Assembly (NCBI GenBank): GCA_020060215.1
Contig: JAGVAP010000143.1
Location: forward strand, 3,116 to 67,115
Direction of reading: 5' to 3'
DNA: 64,000 bases
DNA from: Deltaproteobacteria bacterium
GTDB lineage: Bacteria; Desulfobacterota; DSM-4660; Desulfatiglandales; HGW-15
Part shown: piece by piece, positions 60,803-64,000 of the stretch
Layout of the letters: the number at the start of each line of letters is the position of its first letter
Position numbering within the stretch: position 1 is the first letter of the stretch
Made by a program: the position numbers and the translations under genes
Notes under the pieces: model-generated
Seen by the model: only the letters and a program-made list of their open reading frames with translations
Database searches by the model: none
What the model was told of the DNA's origin: nothing

Positions 60803-61054
60803 GGTGAGCCAAGTCCGGCCGACAACCTGCATCGGCAAGATTGCTCCAATCATCGGCCGCACTTCCGCAGGCACAGCTCGCTCCTACAATACAGAGGGGA
60901 GCCGCCGTTCAAGGGGAAACCCGCAGGCGCGCCTTCCATCTGAAAAATCAGTGCCAAATCTCAAAAATCTACAGCGGTTTCCTACCTACATCTCCCCGCC
61001 TGTCGAGCTAAGGTACTTCGGTCTGCCCGTTCCATCCCGGGAAGGAGTCGACCC
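60803..61054. other. Spacer with REP fragment
   Basis: Contains TTCCGCAGGCACAGCTCGCT at 60864-60883, a diverged REP half (GCACAGCTCGCTCCTAC). No gene recognised. GGGAAGGAGTCG before 61055 is the ribosome site of the next gene. Confidence 0.5.
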
Positions 61055-63694
61055 ATGCCCGTGCCTCGAGCGACCTACAGGATTCAGTTCCATCCAGGGT
61101 TCACCTTTGACCATGCCGCGGCGGTCGCAGACTATCTGGCCGACCTCGGCGTCAGTCACCTGTACGCCTCCCCGTACCTCCAGGCGGCCCCCGGCAGTAC
61201 GCACGGCTACGACGTGGTCGACCCCGGCCGGGTCAACGACGAGCTCGGCGGAGCGGAAGGGCATGAGCGGCTGTGCCGTGCGCTGAACCGGGCGGGCCTC
61301 GGGCAGGTCCTGGATATCGTGCCCAACCACATGGCGATCACCGGGCGTCAGAACAGGTGGTGGTGGGACGTCCTCGAAAACGGACCCGCAAGCGTTTATG
61401 CCACGTACTTCGATGTGGAGTGGAAGTCGCCCGAAGAACGGTTGAGCAACAAGATCCTCCTGCCCATTCTGGAAGACCACTACGGCTGCGTCCTCGACGC
61501 GGGCAAGATCAGGCTGCAGCGGCGGTCGGCCGCTTTCACGATCCGATACCATGATCATGTGTTTCCGGTCTCCCCCCGCTCCCTCGACGATCTCCTGGAG
61601 CGCTCGGCGGCAAGGGCCTTGTCCGAACCCCTGGCCTTCATTTCCGAGTCCCTCGGCCGTCTTCCGCTGCCGACGGTGACCGATCGGGAGAAGGTCCAAA
61701 AAGGGGACCGGAACAAGCGGGTGCTTCTCCTGCAGTTGAAGCGATGGATGGAGGAGGATCCCCAGATCGCCGAGGCCGTGGACCGGACCGTCGACGAGAT
61801 CAACGCCAACAGCGACCTCCTGGATGAGCTTCTGGAGCGGCAGAACTACCGGCTGGCCTACTGGCGGGCCGCAGCGAGGGATCTCGGGTACCGTCGCTTC
61901 TTCGACATCAATACCCTGATCGGCCTTCGGGCCGAAGACGAGACCGTTTTCAGGGATACGCACCGGCTGGTGTTGACCTGGGTCCAGGAAGGTGTCGTGG
62001 ACGGCTTGAGGATCGATCATCCGGACGGGCTGCGCGACCCGGAGGGTTATCTGAGGCAATTGCGTGAGGCCGCTCCCCGGGCATGGATTGTCGTGGAGAA
62101 GATCCTGCACCCAGGAGAGCTGCTTCCGGTGACGTGGCCCGTCGAGGGCACCACGGGGTACGATTTCCTGAACCTGGTGGCAGGCGTCTTCGTGGATCCT
62201 TCGGGCGAGAAGCCCCTGACCGATTTCTACGCCGAGTTCACGGGCGAAGAGACCGACTACCCCCGTGTGGCACGGCAAAAGAAGCACCTCGTCATCCACG
62301 AGCTGCTCGCCAGCGATATCAACCGGCTGACCGAGCTCATGATCCAGGTCTGCGAGCGGCATCGCAGCTACCGCGACTATACCCGGTACGAGGTCAACGA
62401 GGCCATTCGGGAGGTCATGGCCTGTTTCCCGGTCTACCGGAGTTATGTCAGGGCGGAGGAGGGGGTGATCCGAGAGGAAGATCGAGCGGTGATCCGCAAG
62501 GCCATGGATGCCGCGAAATCCTACAGACCCGAAATCGACCCCGAGCTCTTCGATTTCATGGAGTCGCTGCTGGTGCTGGAGCGCACAGGAGATCCGGAGA
62601 CCGAGTTCGTCATGCGCTTTCAGCAGATGACCGGTCCCATTACGGCCAAGGGAATAGAGGACACGGCGTTCTACTGTTTCAACCGGTTCATGGCCTTGAA
62701 TGAAGTCGGAGGAGACCCCGGGGTCTTCGGCATCCCGGTGGAGTCCTTTCACCGGGCCATGGCGCAGGCGGCGGTGCTCCATCCCCATACCATGCTGGCC
62801 AGCTCGACACACGACACCAAACGGAGCGAAGACGTTCGAGCCAGGCTCCACCTCCTTTCGGAGATCCCCGGCCGATGGTCGGATGCCGTGAAACGGTGGG
62901 CAGCGCACAACGAACGCCACCGGAAGAACGGCGTCCCGGACAGGAACATGGAGTACCTCATCTACCAGACCCTGTTCGGGGCATGGCCCATCCAAAGGGA
63001 CCGGCTCTCACGGTTCCTGGAAAAGGCGATGCGGGAGGCCAAGGTCCATACGTCGTGGACAAGACCGAACATCGCTTATGAGGAAGGGGTGCAGGAGTTC
63101 GGCTCCCGAATCCTGGAAGATGAGGACTTCCGGAAAGACCTGGAGGATTTTACCGGACCCCTCATCGGCCCCGGCCGGATCTATTCCCTCGCGCAGCTCC
63201 TGGTCAAGCTCACCGCCCCGGGAGTGCCCGACATCTACCAGGGCATGGAGACCTGGAACCTGAGCCTGGTCGATCCCGACAACCGAAGGCCCGTGGACTT
63301 TGCCGATCTGCGCCGCATGCTGGGAGGATTGGATCGACTCACCCTGGAGGAGGTCCTCGAGGGGATGGAGGAGGGAGTGCCGAAGCTATGGGTGCTGCGA
63401 AAGGGTCTGGAGCTTAGAAAGGAGCGCTCCCCGATCTTCGACGGGGGCGCTTATCAGCCCCTGCAGCCCCATGGGGATGAAGAAGACCGGGTACTCGCCT
63501 TTGCCCGTGGAGAGGAGGTTGTGACCCTCGTCCCGCGCCTCCTCCTTGGTTCACGGGGCTGGGAAAACACCCGGCTCGACCTCCCGAAGGGGCGCTGGCG
63601 GAATCGCCTGACCGGAGAGCTTTTCCAGGGAGAGACATCCCTCAGGCAGATCTGGGCCCGGTTTCCTGTGGCCCTGCTGGCAAGGGAAGAATAG
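61055..63694 (+). CDS. treY: Maltooligosyl trehalose synthase
   Basis: 879 residues. GH13 family: ATYRIQFHPGFTFDHAAAVADYLADLGVSHLYASPYLQAAPGSTHGYDVVDP, DIVPNHMAI, GLRIDHPDGLRDPEGYLRQL (nucleophile Asp), WIVVEKILHPGE (acid/base Glu) and SSTHDTKRSEDVRARL (third Asp). DIYQGMETWNLSLVDPDNRRPVDF closes the barrel. It turns the reducing end of a maltooligosaccharide into a trehalose unit. Its usual partner TreZ and a glycogen-debranching gene are not in the window; they may be downstream. Length matches the family. Confidence 0.95.
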   Translation: MPVPRATYRIQFHPGFTFDHAAAVADYLADLGVSHLYASPYLQAAPGSTHGYDVVDPGRVNDELGGAEGHERLCRALNRAGLGQVLDIVPNHMAITGRQNRWWWDVLENGPASVYATYFDVEWKSPEERLSNKILLPILEDHYGCVLDAGKIRLQRRSAAFTIRYHDHVFPVSPRSLDDLLERSAARALSEPLAFISESLGRLPLPTVTDREKVQKGDRNKRVLLLQLKRWMEEDPQIAEAVDRTVDEINANSDLLDELLERQNYRLAYWRAAARDLGYRRFFDINTLIGLRAEDETVFRDTHRLVLTWVQEGVVDGLRIDHPDGLRDPEGYLRQLREAAPRAWIVVEKILHPGELLPVTWPVEGTTGYDFLNLVAGVFVDPSGEKPLTDFYAEFTGEETDYPRVARQKKHLVIHELLASDINRLTELMIQVCERHRSYRDYTRYEVNEAIREVMACFPVYRSYVRAEEGVIREEDRAVIRKAMDAAKSYRPEIDPELFDFMESLLVLERTGDPETEFVMRFQQMTGPITAKGIEDTAFYCFNRFMALNEVGGDPGVFGIPVESFHRAMAQAAVLHPHTMLASSTHDTKRSEDVRARLHLLSEIPGRWSDAVKRWAAHNERHRKNGVPDRNMEYLIYQTLFGAWPIQRDRLSRFLEKAMREAKVHTSWTRPNIAYEEGVQEFGSRILEDEDFRKDLEDFTGPLIGPGRIYSLAQLLVKLTAPGVPDIYQGMETWNLSLVDPDNRRPVDFADLRRMLGGLDRLTLEEVLEGMEEGVPKLWVLRKGLELRKERSPIFDGGAYQPLQPHGDEEDRVLAFARGEEVVTLVPRLLLGSRGWENTRLDLPKGRWRNRLTGELFQGETSLRQIWARFPVALLAREE

Positions 63695-63891
63695 GAGGAA
63701 AAGATCTGCCACGAAGGCACGAATGAGAATGTCCAATGTCCAAATACGATTCCACCACCGTGGAGTGGTAAGCAAGTTAACGTCATAGTTGCATATAAAG
63801 GACCCGGAGAGGTTCTACCGACCCGGGATGAAAAAGGACCGCTTGAAATCCAAGTGTCCCAGCTCAAATGACCCCATCAAGCTCAGATGTT

Positions 63892-64000
63892 TGAATATCG
63901 CTGGAGCTCTATTCTTGTAGGAGCAAGCTCCTGCTTGCGATCTTCTCGGAACTGAAAGAATCGCAAGCAGGAGCTTGCTCCTACAGAAGACCACCAGGAC
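63892..64000 (+). repeat. REP-like element, copy with loop in orientation B
   Basis: GAGCAAGCTCCTGCTT and AAGCAGGAGCTTGCTC arms bracket a 26-base loop at 63938-63963 that is the reverse complement of the loop at 28327-28352, while the outer flanks are the same in both copies (TGAATATCG, AGAAGACCACCAGGAC). The element reaches the window edge. 63695-63891 shows no gene; it has a CCACGAAGGCACGAA tract at 63710. Confidence 0.9.

Noticed and set aside
1..64000. tRNA or rRNA genes, insertion sequences with a transposase, prophage or integrase
   Set aside because: I saw no cloverleaf, rRNA segment or transposase/integrase-like protein; the mobile-looking sequences are all small and non-coding apart from the four-helix-bundle element.

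Overview
The window is GC-rich bacterial DNA. It carries a complete-looking Gram-negative type II secretion operon, copper-handling envelope genes, a PEP-CTERM protein and oxygen-sensitive-looking acyl-CoA enzymes (a 4-hydroxybutyryl-CoA dehydratase-type protein and an Fe-S protein). Together these point to an anaerobic or microaerophilic Desulfobacterota-like (former Deltaproteobacteria) organism. This is an inference from gene content; there is no rRNA or tRNA in the window to anchor it.

Layout. (1) 1-6.6 kb: the end of an exported multicopper-oxidase-like protein whose visible copper ligands are lost, a small exported protein and a subtilisin-like protease; the oxidase-like protein and the protease share the same ~79-residue C-terminal repeat. 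Two NosL-like CxxCGM proteins and a small membrane protein follow. (2) 6.8-18 kb: an FtsX-type ABC permease and its ATPase, a multi-span membrane protein with a CPFC motif, a CusB-type adaptor with a metal-binding N-terminus, a very long CusA/CzcA-type pump, a Cys-containing exported protein and a DsbA-like thiol protein. This reads as a copper or heavy-metal trafficking island; no nosZ is in view. (3) 18.2-31.5 kb: gspC-D-E-F-G-H-I, a sugar-nucleotide epimerase, then gspJ-K-L-M. (4) 31.8-35.7 kb: a PEP-CTERM protein with a strong terminator, a BKACE (DUF849) enzyme, an enoyl-CoA hydratase and a 3-hydroxyacyl-CoA dehydrogenase. (5) 36.3-50.8 kb, all minus strand: a DUF362 protein, an old-yellow-enzyme homologue, a thiolase, a LivFG-ligase-LivMHK acyl or amino acid uptake cluster, an SDR, a second DUF362 protein and a MerR-type regulator with two helix-turn-helix halves. 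(6) 51-60.8 kb, plus strand, divergent from the regulator: a fused enoyl-CoA hydratase/3-hydroxyacyl-CoA dehydrogenase, a thiolase, an acyl-CoA dehydrogenase, an Fe-S protein, the 4-hydroxybutyryl-CoA dehydratase family gene and a third DUF362 protein. (7) 61-63.7 kb: a lone maltooligosyl-trehalose synthase.

The most unusual property is the intergenic DNA. Almost every gap holds short repeats: 7-9 bp units arranged as two complementary arms around a loop, REP-like palindromes built on AGCAAGCTCCTGCTT, hairpins with a fixed ATGCAACGCGGCT tail, and ~120 bp dispersed elements. One armed element (8821-9379) carries a four-helix-bundle (23S rRNA intervening-sequence protein family) gene in its loop. 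Two copies of the REP-like element share flanks but have inverted loops. REP elements supply the stop codons of the RNase-unrelated genes cusA and a thiolase. These are the leading candidates for an undescribed system.
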